Positions 16,603-24,066 of a stretch of DNA of 64,000 nt are shown piece after piece. The first letter of the stretch is position 1. Each line of letters opens with the position of its first letter. The position numbers and the translations under genes were made by a program. Location: NCBI GenBank assembly GCA_051162045.1, contig JBISDI010000016.1; one strand, 5' to 3'. Source of the DNA: Anaerozeibacter quisquiliarum (GTDB lineage Bacteria > Bacillota > Clostridia > Christensenellales > Aristaeellaceae). A model generated the notes under the pieces. It was not told the origin of the DNA and did not search any database. It saw nothing but the letters and a program-made list of their open reading frames with translations.

Positions 16603-17796
16603 TTATTTTTTGGTCAGTTCCAAGGTGTCGCGCGCGATCGCCAGTTCCTCGTTGGTGGGGATGACCCACACCTCGACCTTCGAGTTCGGGGTCGAGATCT
16701 TGGCCTCCTTGCCGCGCAGCGAGCGGTTGACCTCATGGTCGATTTCCACGCCCAGGAACTCGAGCCCTTCGCACAGCGAGACGCGCGCGCGGTATTCGTT
16801 CTCGCCGATGCCGGCAGTGAACACGATGGCGTCCAGCCCGCCCATCGCCGCCGCGTACGCGCCGATGTACTTCTTGACGCCGTAGTTCCATACGTCCAGC
16901 GTGTCTTTGCACGCCTGATCGCCCTCGCCCGCACCGTCGTACACGTCGCGCATGTCGCTCGACCGGCCCGACATGCCCAGCATGCCCGATTCCTTGTTGA
17001 GCATATTGACCACCTCGGTGGCGCTCTTGCCTTCGCGCTCGGCGATGAACTGCACGATGGCCGGGTCGAGCGAGCCGGAGCGGGTGCCCATCATCACGCC
17101 CTCGAGCGGGGTCAGGCCCATCGAGGTATCGACGCACTTGCCGTCGATGACCGCCGACAGCGACGAGCCGTTGCCCAGATGGCAGATGACCACCTTGGTG
17201 TTCGGCCTGTTCAGTTTCTTTACGATCTCGCCCGCCACATAGCGGTGTGAGGTGCCGTGGAAGCCGTAGCGGCGCACGCCCATCTCGCGGTAATAGTGCT
17301 GGGGAAGGGCGTACAGGAAGGCCTGGCGCGGCATCGTCTGGTGGAACGCGGTGTCGAACACCGCCACCATCGGCGTGTTCGGCATCACCGACATGCAGCC
17401 GCGGATGCCCATCAGATTGGCCGGGTTGTGCAGCGGGCCCAGCGGTATGTATTCCTCGATCACCGACAGCACGTAGTCGTCGATCAGGGTAGATTTCGTA
17501 ATCTTCTCGCCGCCGTGCAGTACGCGGTGGCCCACCGCGCCGATCTCGTCGATCGAGGAGATCACGCCGTGCGCCTTATCGAGCAGCGCGTCCAGCACGT
17601 ACTTCATCGCCTCGGTGTGATCCTTCATCGGGGTGGCGACCTGGTACTTGCCGCCGTCCCCGTACTTGTGGGTCAGGTTGCTGCCGTCGATGCCGATGCG
17701 CTCGGCGATGCCCTTGGCGATGACCGACTCGTCTTTCATGTCGATCAGTTGGTACTTGAGTGACGAGGAGCCCGCGTTGATGACCAGAATCTTCAT
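16603..17796 (-). CDS. ackA: acetate kinase
   Basis: The 397-residue protein has MKILVINAGSSSLKYQL at the N-terminus, FDTAFHQTMP, and GFHGTSHRYV, which are the standard AckA motifs. It converts acetyl phosphate and ADP to acetate and ATP in fermentation, working with Pta encoded upstream. GGAGGG lies 7 bases before ATG 17794-17796; the longer frame to 17835 is not supported. Confidence 0.98.
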   Translation of the reverse strand: MKILVINAGSSSLKYQLIDMKDESVIAKGIAERIGIDGSNLTHKYGDGGKYQVATPMKDHTEAMKYVLDALLDKAHGVISSIDEIGAVGHRVLHGGEKITKSTLIDDYVLSVIEEYIPLGPLHNPANLMGIRGCMSVMPNTPMVAVFDTAFHQTMPRQAFLYALPQHYYREMGVRRYGFHGTSHRYVAGEIVKKLNRPNTKVVICHLGNGSSLSAVIDGKCVDTSMGLTPLEGVMMGTRSGSLDPAIVQFIAEREGKSATEVVNMLNKESGMLGMSGRSSDMRDVYDGAGEGDQACKDTLDVWNYGVKKYIGAYAAAMGGLDAIVFTAGIGENEYRARVSLCEGLEFLGVEIDHEVNRSLRGKEAKISTPNSKVEVWVIPTNEELAIARDTLELTKK

Positions 17797-17826
17797 GAGA
17801 ATCCCTCCGGCGTGTATATTCGGGAT

Positions 17827-18044
17827 CCCTCGCATCCGGCTGCGGCCGCATACGAGGGAGTTGGGCTACGGGGGCACCGGATTGCAGAAAAGCCTGCGGG
17901 GTTTCCGGGCGCAATCCGGCTGCATGAATTGATTCCAAGTCGGGCGGGCAAGCTCGCCCTTTGTCGGAATCCACTTCACCGGCAAAGCCGGCACAAATAA
18001 TTGGACATGGAGGGCTGCGGCCCTCCAAACCTCCTGAAGAGGTT
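17827..18044 (-). promoter_or_regulatory. highly structured pta-ackA intercistronic region
   Basis: The 260-base gap between pta and ackA has at least five inverted repeats in series: 18028-18033/18039-18044, 18008-18015/18020-18027, 17931-17936/17966-17971 enclosing a smaller stem, 17877-17885/17911-17919 (perfect 9 bp), and 17827-17832/17853-17858. A tiny GCCGG/CCGGC stem sits at 17979-17991. No ORF with a ribosome-binding site is apparent. It may be a leader that tunes ackA, a set of processing sites, or repeat debris. Confidence 0.5.
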
Positions 18045-18056
18045 CGCGATCTATCG

Positions 18057-19046
18057 TCAGCCCTGCGCCTGTACGGCGGTGATGGCCACCGTGGCCACGA
18101 TATCGTCCACCGAGCAGCCGCGGCTCAGGTCGTTGCAGGGCTTGGCGATGCCTTGCAGCACCGGGCCGTAGGCTTCCGCGCCCGCTAGCCGCTGCACCAG
18201 CTTGTAGCCGATGTTGCCGGCCCCAAGATCCGGGAAGACCAGCGTGTTGGCCTGGCCGGCCACCGGGCTGCCCGGGCACTTGAGGCGGCCGATTTCCTCG
18301 ACCAGCGCGGCGTCCAGCTGCAACTCGCCGTCGAGCAGCAATTCCGGGGCCATCTGCTTGGCGATCTTGGTGGCCTCCTGCACCTTGGTCACGAGGTCGT
18401 GTTTGGCGCTGCCCTTGGTGGAGAAGGACAGCATGGCGACCTTGGGCTCCATCTCGGCCAGCGCGCGCGCGCTGTCGGCCGCGCCCAGCGCGATGTTCGC
18501 CAGCTCCTCGGCGGTGGGGCTTGGGATCACGGCGCAGTCGGCGAAGATCATCACGCCGTCATGACCGAACGAGCGATCGGGGCACTCCATCAGGAAGCAG
18601 GAGGACACCGTCTTCATGCCGGGCTTGGCCTTGATGATTTGAAGCGCCGGTTTGAGCATTGCGCCGGTGGAGTGAATCGCGCCCGAAACCAGCCCGTCGG
18701 CGTCGCCCATCTTCACCATCATCACGCCGTAGTACATCGGGTCGGCCACCAGAGCCCGCGCTTCTTCAAGCGTCATGCCCTTGGCCTTGCGAATCTCGTA
18801 GAGCGCCTCCGCGTAGGCGGCCGCCTTGGACGACGCCGCGGGATTTACGATCGTAACGCCGGTCAGATCGGTTTCGCCCGCCGCTTCGCGCGTCTTGGCC
18901 GGGTCGCCCAGCAGCGTGATCCGAGCGATGCCCGCGCGCGCGATCTTGGCCGCGGCCCGGATGTTGCGCGTCTCTTCGCCCTCGGGCAGCACGATGTGCT
19001 TGACATCCGCGCAGGCTCTCGCCTTGATTCTGTCGATCAGTGCCAT
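18057..19046 (-). CDS. pta: phosphate acetyltransferase
   Basis: The 329-residue protein has the Pta short-form layout, with VLPEGEETRN near the N-terminus, YYGVMMVKMGDADGLVSGA, and the C-terminal FPDLGAGNIGYKLVQR. It converts acetyl-CoA to acetyl phosphate for AckA. ATG 19044-19046 follows GGAGGC by 7 bases; the frame extends to an ATG at 19061 that precedes that site. Confidence 0.97.
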   Translation of the reverse strand: MALIDRIKARACADVKHIVLPEGEETRNIRAAAKIARAGIARITLLGDPAKTREAAGETDLTGVTIVNPAASSKAAAYAEALYEIRKAKGMTLEEARALVADPMYYGVMMVKMGDADGLVSGAIHSTGAMLKPALQIIKAKPGMKTVSSCFLMECPDRSFGHDGVMIFADCAVIPSPTAEELANIALGAADSARALAEMEPKVAMLSFSTKGSAKHDLVTKVQEATKIAKQMAPELLLDGELQLDAALVEEIGRLKCPGSPVAGQANTLVFPDLGAGNIGYKLVQRLAGAEAYGPVLQGIAKPCNDLSRGCSVDDIVATVAITAVQAQG

Positions 19047-19097
19047 GTCTGTTGCCTCCATACCTCATGATCCCTCGGTAGAAATCCACACTTCTTT

Positions 19098-19103
19098 ATT
19101 ATA
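19098..19103 (-). promoter_or_regulatory. -10 element upstream of pta
   Basis: A perfect minus-strand TATAAT lies about 50 bases upstream of the pta start. The -35 region at 17-base spacing (CACCAA) is poor, so the promoter may need an activator. Confidence 0.5.
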
Positions 19104-19157
19104 CGCCAATTTTCGACTGATTGGTGGAAGGATATGTTAAGAAATAAATACTCGCGT

Positions 19158-19186
19158 TGTGCCGCCGGTACGCGCATGCTATAATC
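19158..19186 (+). promoter_or_regulatory. promoter of the SH3-like protein gene
   Basis: TTGTGC (19158-19163) and TATAAT (19181-19186) are 17 bases apart. This promoter is divergent from that of pta. Confidence 0.7.
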
Positions 19187-19225
19187 GGTGTGAATTGATC
19201 GGGATACATAGGGTGGGTGCGATTG

Positions 19226-19912
19226 ATGGGCATCGTCGGATTGAACACGGCGCGGATCGTCGGCAGGGCGCGATTGCTGAAGCGCCCCGAGCGCGGCGCG
19301 AAGGCGCGCGGGGGGCTTGCGCGCGGCGCGTGCGTGTGCGTCATGGGCGCGCGCGTGCGCAAGTTCCTGCCGGTGATGACCGCCACCGGCAAGCTGGGCT
19401 ACGTGCGCGCCCGCTTGGTCGAGACGCCGGGCGAGCCGTTCGGCGGGGTGCTCGGCGAGGTTACGTTGGCGCGGCTGTCGGCGCGCGACGTGCTGCGCGC
19501 CACCGCCAAGCCCAAGGGCAAGGCGCTCTCCGCGATGCGGCCGGGCGCGTGCGCGCTGGTCACCGGGCCTGAGCGCGCCGGTTACCGGCCGGTTATGCTG
19601 CTGTCGGGCAAGCAGGGCTACCTGCGGGCCTGCGTGCTGGGGCTGTACGCCGCGCGATCCGAAGCGGAGATAAGCGCCTGCGAGGAACAGCCGCTGCTCG
19701 CGCGGGTGCGTTGCCAGGCGCTCGCGGTGCGCAGTCTGCCGGGCAGCGCGGGCGAACGCATCGGCGAGCTGAACGCGGACGAAACCGTCCGCGCGTGCCG
19801 CCGTGCCGACGGCTGGTGCCGTGTGGAGATGCGCGGCGGCGGCGTCGGGTATGCGGACGGGCGCTATTTGGATTTTTGCCCGCTCGATGCGTCGCTCAAA
19901 CGACAGCCATGA
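19226..19912 (+). CDS. protein of three SH3-like repeats, function unknown
   Basis: The 228-residue, very Arg/Ala-rich protein contains three related segments of about 60 residues: LARGACVCVMGARVRKFLPVM with GYVRARLVE, MRPGACALVTGPERAGYRPVM with GYLRACVLG, and LAVRSLPGSAGERIGELNADE with GYADGRYLDF. The last is a standard bacterial SH3 domain. No signal peptide or enzyme domain is visible, so a cytoplasmic or leaderless wall-associated role is open. ATG 19226 follows GGTGGG; GTG 19217 is an alternative. Confidence 0.7.
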   Translation: MGIVGLNTARIVGRARLLKRPERGAKARGGLARGACVCVMGARVRKFLPVMTATGKLGYVRARLVETPGEPFGGVLGEVTLARLSARDVLRATAKPKGKALSAMRPGACALVTGPERAGYRPVMLLSGKQGYLRACVLGLYAARSEAEISACEEQPLLARVRCQALAVRSLPGSAGERIGELNADETVRACRRADGWCRVEMRGGGVGYADGRYLDFCPLDASLKRQP

Positions 19913-20013
19913 CGCAGAAGGGTGAGGCGGTCAGGCTGAAGGATCACGATCCATTTGGTTCTGTTATCGGGCCGCCGCCCCGCCTGCGGGCGCCCCTGCG
20001 CGGAGAAATGGGT

Positions 20014-21174
20014 TTACGCGCGCAGCGCATCCACGTAATCCAGCTTCTCCCAGGGCAGATCCAGGTCGTTGCGCCCGAAATGGCCGTAGCTCGCCACCTG
20101 CGCGTAGATCGGACGGCGCAGATTCAGCCGGTCGATGATTGCCGCGGGCCGCAGGTCGAACACCTTGCCCACCAGCGCGGAGAGCGCCTCGTCGCTCATG
20201 GCCCCGGTGCCGTAGCTGTCCACGGTCAGCGAGACCGGCTCGGCTACGCCGATCGCGTAGGCTACGCCCACCTCGCACTTCTTCGCCAGGCCCGCCGCCA
20301 CCAGGTTTTTGGCCACGTGCCGCATCGCGTAGGCCGCCGAGCGGTCTACCTTGGTCGGGTCCTTGCCCGAGAACGCGCCGCCGCCGTGGTGCGCGTAGCC
20401 GCCGTAGGTGTCCACGATGATCTTGCGCCCGGTCAGCCCAGAGTCCCCCTGCGGCCCGCCCACGACGAACCGGCCCGTGGGGTTAATCAGGTAGCGCGTG
20501 TTGTCGTCGAGCCACTTGGCCGGCACCGCGACCTTCACCACGCGCTCGATCACGTCGCGCTCGATCGTCTCGCGGGCGGCGTCCGCAGCGTGCTGCGTCG
20601 ATACCACGACCGTGTCCACGCGAACCGGTCGCCCGTCTTCGTATTCCACCGTGATTTGCGACTTGCCGTCCGGACGCAGGTAGGCGATCTCGCCCGATTT
20701 GCGCACTTCGGCCAGCCGCCGCGTCACCCGGTGCGCCAGCGAAATCGCCAGCGGCATGTATTCCTCGGTCTCGTCGCAGGCGTACCCGAACATCATGCCC
20801 TGGTCGCCCGCGCCGATGTCGTAGCGGTGTTCCGAGCGCCCCTCGAGCGCGTCGTTCACGCCCATCGCGATGTCGGGCGACTGCTCGTCCACCGACACCA
20901 TTACCGCGCAGGAGTTGCCGTCGAAGCCATACTTGGCCCGGTCGTAGCCGATCTCGATCACCTTCTGCCGCGCGATCTTGTCGATCGACACGTAAGAGTT
21001 GGTGGTGATTTCCCCCATCACCAGGATCAGTCCCGTCGTGGCGGCGCACTCGCACGCCACCCGCGCGCCCGGGTCCTGCTCGAGGATCGCGTCCAGCACC
21101 GCGTCGGAAATCTGGTCGCACATCTTGTCCGGGTGGCCCTCGGTCACCGATTCGGAAGTAAACAGCGTACGCAT
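20014..21174 (-). CDS. metK: S-adenosylmethionine synthase
   Basis: The 386-residue protein begins MRTLFTSESVTEGHPDK and contains GAGDQGMMFGYA and GGGAFSGKDPTKVDRSAAY, all diagnostic of MetK. It makes SAM from methionine and ATP. ATG 21172-21174 follows GAGGGAGG; the longer frame to 21228 runs into the terminator of the leader. Its leader carries a SAM-I riboswitch, so it is shut off when SAM is plentiful. Confidence 0.98.
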   Translation of the reverse strand: MRTLFTSESVTEGHPDKMCDQISDAVLDAILEQDPGARVACECAATTGLILVMGEITTNSYVSIDKIARQKVIEIGYDRAKYGFDGNSCAVMVSVDEQSPDIAMGVNDALEGRSEHRYDIGAGDQGMMFGYACDETEEYMPLAISLAHRVTRRLAEVRKSGEIAYLRPDGKSQITVEYEDGRPVRVDTVVVSTQHAADAARETIERDVIERVVKVAVPAKWLDDNTRYLINPTGRFVVGGPQGDSGLTGRKIIVDTYGGYAHHGGGAFSGKDPTKVDRSAAYAMRHVAKNLVAAGLAKKCEVGVAYAIGVAEPVSLTVDSYGTGAMSDEALSALVGKVFDLRPAAIIDRLNLRRPIYAQVASYGHFGRNDLDLPWEKLDYVDALRA

Positions 21175-21193
21175 CAATAAAACCTCCCTCAGT

Positions 21194-21225
21194 AAATAAA
21201 AAACACGGGCTCGAAGATGAGCCCG
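21194..21225 (-). terminator. riboswitch-controlled terminator in the metK leader
   Basis: On the minus strand CGGGCTC (21219-21225) pairs with GAGCCCG (21206-21212), followed by a T-rich run (21194-21205). Its 5' arm and loop (complement of 21213-21221) are exactly complementary over 9 bases to the aptamer P1 3' strand (21243-21251), giving a classic antiterminator. Confidence 0.92.
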
Positions 21226-21240
21226 CATGCATCAACGTGC

Positions 21241-21353
21241 GCCTCATCTTCCGGCGCGAAAACGCGCCGCGGGATTTGGCACCGCATGCGCCTGCCAAGC
21301 GCGCCGGTTGCCGGGTTTCATCGGGCCCGTCCCTCAACCACTCTGGATAAGGC
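21241..21353 (-). promoter_or_regulatory. SAM-I (S-box) riboswitch aptamer
   Basis: The minus strand contains CTTATCCAGAGTGG, GAGGGACGGGCCCGATGAA, CCCGGCAACC, GGTGCCAAATCC and closing GATGAGGC, matching the S-box core in order. P1 forms between 21346-21353 and 21241-21248. With SAM bound, P1 forms and the terminator at 21194-21225 stops transcription; without SAM the P1 3' strand acts as antiterminator. Confidence 0.95.
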
Positions 21354-21366
21354 ATATCCGATCGTT

Positions 21367-21395
21367 ATTATTGCACGCGCGCACAGCGGTGTCAA
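21367..21395 (-). promoter_or_regulatory. metK promoter
   Basis: On the minus strand TTGACA (21390-21395) and AATAAT (21367-21372) are 17 bases apart, placing the transcript start at the 5' edge of the riboswitch. Confidence 0.75.
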
Positions 21396-21528
21396 GTAAA
21401 ACCTTTATACACCCGCAACCCATGAAGACGCGATAAAGCGCGAACCGGAAGCGAAATTCGATCAGGACTTTCTTGAAAAGATGGTTGACAGAACGGCGCG
21501 TTTTTCCACCCCAAACAGGCCTGTATGC

Positions 21529-21557
21529 TTGCGCATAAGAACCGAGAATGTTATGCT
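21529..21557 (+). promoter_or_regulatory. promoter of the regulator/flavoenzyme cluster
   Basis: TTGCGC (21529-21534) and TATGCT (21552-21557) are 17 bases apart. A leader of about 140 bases precedes the regulator gene; I see no other feature in 21400-21700. Confidence 0.55.
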
Positions 21558-21703
21558 ATGGGCATGCAAAGAGGGCGGGCCGCCATGAGCAGGGGGGTTA
21601 CTTCTGTGAGGGCGGCGAGCGGCGATCGGAAATTTAACAATCCCTATCCGTCGCGAATACGACGGGTAGGCGCTGTCAATTGATCGCGAAGGGTGGCGGC
21701 GGG

Positions 21704-22879
21704 ATGCGCTATATGACGGCCCAAGAGGCGGCCGAACGGTGGGGGGTTTCGCTCCGGCAGGTGCAGCGGTTGGCGGCCGAGCAGCGGATACCGGGCGCGC
21801 AGGCGTTTGGCCGGGCGTGGATGATCCCGCTGGGCGCGGAGAAGCCCGCCGATCTCAGGCGGGACAAGCCGCATCCATGCGTTCTATCCGCCGAACTGCT
21901 CGGCCTGTTCGCGTCCACCGCCGGGCCTCTGCCCGCTTCGGGGCCCGACGCGATCCTGGAGACCTTGGGCGAGGACAGGCTGCGGCTCATCTACGAAGCG
22001 GAAATCTGCTATCAGCGAGGCGATTTTGAGCGGGTGATGGCCTGCTATCAAAACGTCTCTCGCGACGACGCGGCGCGGCTGCGCATCAGCCTGGGGGCCA
22101 TCGCCGCGGCCATCAGCACGGGCGATTACCGCGCCTACACCGAGATCGAAGGCTGGCTGAAACGGATCGTCGAGACCACCGCGGACGAAACCGTCAGGGT
22201 TTTCGCGGAACTGGGGCTTGCGACCGCGGCCGTCAGCGTGGCCGCTCCGAACCTGGTGCCCGAATGGCTGAGGGAGGGGGATTTGGGCGCCCTCCCGCCC
22301 GCGGTGCGGCCCTATGCGCTCTACCTGCGCTCGAAGTACTTCCTCTGCCTCGGACAATTTCAGACCATGCTGGCCGTGGCGCAGACCGCGCAGTCGGTTT
22401 GCGCGCCGGAAAAAGGAATCGCGCCGTATGACATCTACCTGCGGATGATGTGCGCCGTTTCCTGCCACAATCTCGAACGCGACGAGGAGGCGCGGCGCTG
22501 GCTGCTGGACGCCTGTCGCATTGCCCTGCCTCACGACCTGATCACGCCGTTCGCGGAGCATGTGACGCTTTTCGGCGGGCTGATGGAGCAGGTCCTGGCG
22601 CAGGAATTTCCCGACTGTTACGAGCGGGTCCTTAAGCAATGGAAGCGCACGTGGAGAAACTGGATCACCTTTCACAACCGCTTCACCAAGGACAACATCA
22701 CGCTGATCCTGTCGCTTCGGGAATATCATTTCGCGCTGCAGGTGGCGCGCCGCGTACCCCACGCCAAGATCGCCCGGCAGTACGGCATCTCGGTGGGCAG
22801 ATTCCGAAACATCATGCGGGAAATTTACGAAAAGCTGTCCATTTCAGGCCCGCGCGAGCTGAAAAAATACATTTTATAA
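21704..22879 (+). CDS. transcriptional regulator with N-terminal HTH_17-like and C-terminal LuxR-like HTH
   Basis: The 391-residue protein opens with an excisionase/MerR-like helix-turn-helix, YMTAQEAAERWGVSLRQVQRLA, with FGRAWMIP typical of HTH_17. The middle (about 90-330) is helical and TPR-like, with repeated short helices. The last 45 residues hold a LuxR-type helix-turn-helix: IARQYGISVGRFRNIMREIYEKLSIS. Such layouts occur in gut actinobacterial and clostridial regulators next to catabolic genes. It probably controls the genes that follow. ATG 21704 follows GGGTGGCGG. Confidence 0.75.
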   Translation: MRYMTAQEAAERWGVSLRQVQRLAAEQRIPGAQAFGRAWMIPLGAEKPADLRRDKPHPCVLSAELLGLFASTAGPLPASGPDAILETLGEDRLRLIYEAEICYQRGDFERVMACYQNVSRDDAARLRISLGAIAAAISTGDYRAYTEIEGWLKRIVETTADETVRVFAELGLATAAVSVAAPNLVPEWLREGDLGALPPAVRPYALYLRSKYFLCLGQFQTMLAVAQTAQSVCAPEKGIAPYDIYLRMMCAVSCHNLERDEEARRWLLDACRIALPHDLITPFAEHVTLFGGLMEQVLAQEFPDCYERVLKQWKRTWRNWITFHNRFTKDNITLILSLREYHFALQVARRVPHAKIARQYGISVGRFRNIMREIYEKLSISGPRELKKYIL

Positions 22880-23016
22880 CCGCTCGGGGCGTAGCATTTT
22901 CGAAGGCGGGATTGCACTTTCCAGCGAGCCGATTTTCTGTTATATTGGCATTATATGGCAGGCGTTGTGGAATTTGCCGCGCGGCAAAGCCGCGCGCTCG
23001 AAGGGGAGGAAGATCG

Positions 23017-24066
23017 ATGGCTGCATCATCCAAGGACGGGAATTGGTCGGCCGGGTTGCCCTATATCGACAACATCCCGATCATCTTGCTGACGGCGATC
23101 ATCAACCTGGCGGTGGCGTTCATCTTCTACTATGGGCGGTCGCTGACGCTCGGGGGTATTCTGGCCGACGCGGGCATCTGCGGGATTACCACGTCGCTGA
23201 TTGACGTGTTCATCGTGCGGTTCATGGTCGGTCGGCTGCGCGCGCAGGGGCGGCTGCCGCGGGAGGCGCCGCAAAGCCGGTTGATGCAGAAACTGCCGAA
23301 GCATCCGCTGCCGCTGGCCCTCGTCTTCGGCGCTGTCTTTGCCATGCTTGCGCCGCTGTTCAACGCGTTCGTCATCCGCTTTTTTCACATCGAGGCGTTC
23401 ACCTTCGCGCGCTTCGCGGTGTGGAGGGTCATCTACACCACGCTGCTGTCGGCCAAGATCGTGGAACTGGCCATTCTGCGGTACGTGCAGCCCGACTGCG
23501 CGCGCGCATCGGACGCACAGCAAAAGGGCGCGCAGCCGGTCAAGAATCCGCTGCCGCGCATGTCCACCTTCAAGGAATGGTTCGATACGGTTCGCAACGA
23601 TTTCGGGCTGAACATGCTGCTCGGGCTCGCGCTCGGCGGCACGATCATCCGCGACCAGCACGTGGTCATCCCGCCCACCACGCGCGCCGGCATCGTGATT
23701 TCGGCCTCGATTCTCGGCGCGATTGTCACGGTGAGCATGGCTTACCCGATCGCCCGGAACATGCGCGCCGCGCGAACGGCGGGCGCGCTGCCGGTCGCGC
23801 AGGCCGAGAACAGGTGGGTCGGTTGGATGCCCGCCTCGCCCGCCTTATTTGCGCTGACGCTGCTCGTGCCCATCATGATCGTCGCGGCGCTGGCGTTCTG
23901 GGCGGTATTCACCTTCTTCGGCTTTGAGGACATGAATTTCTTCCAGTATTTCGTCATCCGCCTGCTGTTCACGACGCTGCTGACAAAACCGACCGTCAAC
24001 TTAGCCATACTGCGCTATACGCAGCCAAACGCAGACAGAAAGAAGGGGATTGAAGCAAATGTATGA
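23017..24066 (+). CDS. integral membrane protein with internal duplication, function unknown
   Basis: The 349-residue protein has two related halves (about residues 12-165 and 190-345). Each contains hydrophobic segments and ends alike: KIVELAILRYVQPD and KPTVNLAILRYTQPN. I recognise no transporter family. AGGGGAGGA precedes ATG 23017; longer frames run into the regulator gene. It overlaps the flavoenzyme gene by 8 bases, so the two are coupled, and it could be the entry or exit route for the substrate. An 8-bp GC hairpin (22978-22996) precedes it. Confidence 0.75.
   Translation: MAASSKDGNWSAGLPYIDNIPIILLTAIINLAVAFIFYYGRSLTLGGILADAGICGITTSLIDVFIVRFMVGRLRAQGRLPREAPQSRLMQKLPKHPLPLALVFGAVFAMLAPLFNAFVIRFFHIEAFTFARFAVWRVIYTTLLSAKIVELAILRYVQPDCARASDAQQKGAQPVKNPLPRMSTFKEWFDTVRNDFGLNMLLGLALGGTIIRDQHVVIPPTTRAGIVISASILGAIVTVSMAYPIARNMRAARTAGALPVAQAENRWVGWMPASPALFALTLLVPIMIVAALAFWAVFTFFGFEDMNFFQYFVIRLLFTTLLTKPTVNLAILRYTQPNADRKKGIEANV

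Noticed and set aside
19711..21180. 489-codon plus-strand ORF opposite metK
   Set aside because: It overlaps both the SH3-like gene and metK and would read through the end of a well-supported gene.
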